Assembly: GCF_018343665.1 (NCBI RefSeq)
Contig: NZ_JAGYPM010000008.1
Span: 62,001-126,000, forward strand
DNA from: Cytobacillus citreus
GTDB lineage: Bacteria; Bacillota; Bacilli; Bacillales; Cytobacillaceae
Reading direction: 5' to 3'
Length of the DNA stretch: 64,000 nucleotides
Positions 63,530 to 64,000 of this stretch are shown piece after piece. Under the pieces are notes generated by a model. That model was not told the origin of the DNA, did no database searches, and saw only the letters and a list, made by a program, of their open reading frames with translations. The position numbers and the translations under genes are program-made. How positions within the stretch are numbered: the stretch's first letter is position 1; each line of letters opens with the position of its first letter.

Positions 63530-64000
63530 TTACTTAATTTCTCTTCGTTTAAAATTCCAAGAACCAATTAATAAAAGGATACAGAAAGATATTATCATGA
63601 CGGCAATAAAAGTCATTGTATCTGTCCCAGACCCTTCCCCGGGAGCAGCCATCGCAATAGAAGGAAATGCCCATGGATAAAACAATTCCACTCCTATGAC
63701 CATGGCAGCTAAAGAACCGAATGTTAAAATGATGTTAATTCCTAAAGGTAATGAAAAACTCTTCGTTTTCATGGAAATGGAAAGTTGAATTACAGCTAAT
63801 GGAAATGTAGCAAACCAACCGAATATAGTAGCTTTGATGAAAAATACAATGGGTATGGCGGATATAAAATCAAATTGATACCCAATCATTATAGTAGCTA
63901 ATAAAATAATCATTTGAGTGTAAAGCAATAAGGTCAATAGCCATAACAATTTTGATAAATAAAAATTTACATGTGATACTGGTAAACCTAAAATTAATTT
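63530..64000 (-). CDS. ABC-2-type permease subunit (lantibiotic-immunity-like), 5' part outside the window
   Basis: The frame stays open to the right edge: LILGLPVSHVNFYLSKLLWL precedes the first Met-type codon. The visible C-terminal ~157 residues carry four spans (IILLATIMIGYQFDFISAIP, ATIFGWFATFPLAVIQLSI, and others) and end in IGSWNFKRREIK. The LGLPVSxxxFYLSKLLW motif is typical of ABC-2/bacteriocin self-immunity permeases. The ATPase gene would be expected beyond the edge. Confidence 0.65.
   Translation of the reverse strand, partial: KLILGLPVSHVNFYLSKLLWLLTLLLYTQMIILLATIMIGYQFDFISAIPIVFFIKATIFGWFATFPLAVIQLSISMKTKSFSLPLGINIILTFGSLAAMVIGVELFYPWAFPSIAMAAPGEGSGTDTMTFIAVMIISFCILLLIGSWNFKRREIK

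Overview
The window looks like a chromosomal segment of a Gram-positive, endospore-former-type Bacillaceae (Bacillus or a close genus). The reasons are low GC, strong AGGAGG-type ribosome sites with several TTG/GTG starts, lipobox lipoproteins, a T-box leader, sigma-54 and ECF sigma systems, and a lysine catabolic cluster arranged like the B. subtilis yod/kamA genes. No rRNA, tRNA, CRISPR array or prophage was seen. The species cannot be named from the sequence alone.

Layout. 1-3.3 kb: the 3' part of rocB, a metallophosphoesterase and a YdeI-family gene. 3.4-13.5 kb (minus strand): an alpha-glucoside cluster with two GH13 glucosidases, a ROK sugar kinase, an ABC importer (binding protein plus two permeases) and a LacI-type regulator. 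Three near-identical operators lie upstream of the two transcription units, and a tandem array of terminator-like hairpins sits between the binding protein and permease genes. 13.6-18.1 kb (plus): a sigma-A promoter and T-box leader drive a SAM hydrolase (DUF62) gene plus a three-gene ECF importer. 18.1-20 kb: a truncated/chimeric peptide-binding lipoprotein and a gene remnant. 20.1-33.2 kb (minus): a lysine operon. It holds DUF3870, CoA-transferase A and B, thiolase, two class III aminotransferases, an aldehyde dehydrogenase, an M81-family hydrolase, a GNAT acetyltransferase, lysine 2,3-aminomutase and YokU, followed by a LysP-type permease. Read together, these genes can form a complete route from lysine through acetyl-beta-lysine and 4-aminobutyrate to succinate and acetyl-CoA.

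33.4-43.5 kb: gene fragments, YjdM/PhnA, a Cys-cluster pentapeptide protein, acetyltransferase and transporter genes, TrmB and LysR regulators, a PAP2/haloperoxidase-type protein and CtaB. 43.5-49.2 kb: an AT-rich island with a small secreted protein interrupted at a GTAA tract and a two-gene ABC exporter, bracketed by a 15-bp inverted repeat. 49.4-52.7 kb: an AcoR-like sigma-54 activator divergent from a glutathione-independent formaldehyde dehydrogenase gene that has a good -24/-12 promoter. 53-58 kb: a MocR regulator divergent from a GNAT, then a zone of decay (argS, GNAT and methyltransferase fragments). 58-60 kb: lipoprotein, ECF sigma factor and anti-sigma factor. 60-64 kb: an IS200/IS605-derived, omegaRNA-like noncoding element, an S66 peptidase, a frameshifted alpha/beta hydrolase and the edge of another ABC-type membrane locus.

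Two dispersed repeat families tie the window together. One is a ~136-bp hairpin repeat (five copies). The other is a ~215-bp palindrome-ended element resembling non-autonomous IS200/IS605 derivatives (three full-size and two miniature copies). Several genes are broken by small indels or illegitimate junctions, so parts of the window are clearly in flux.
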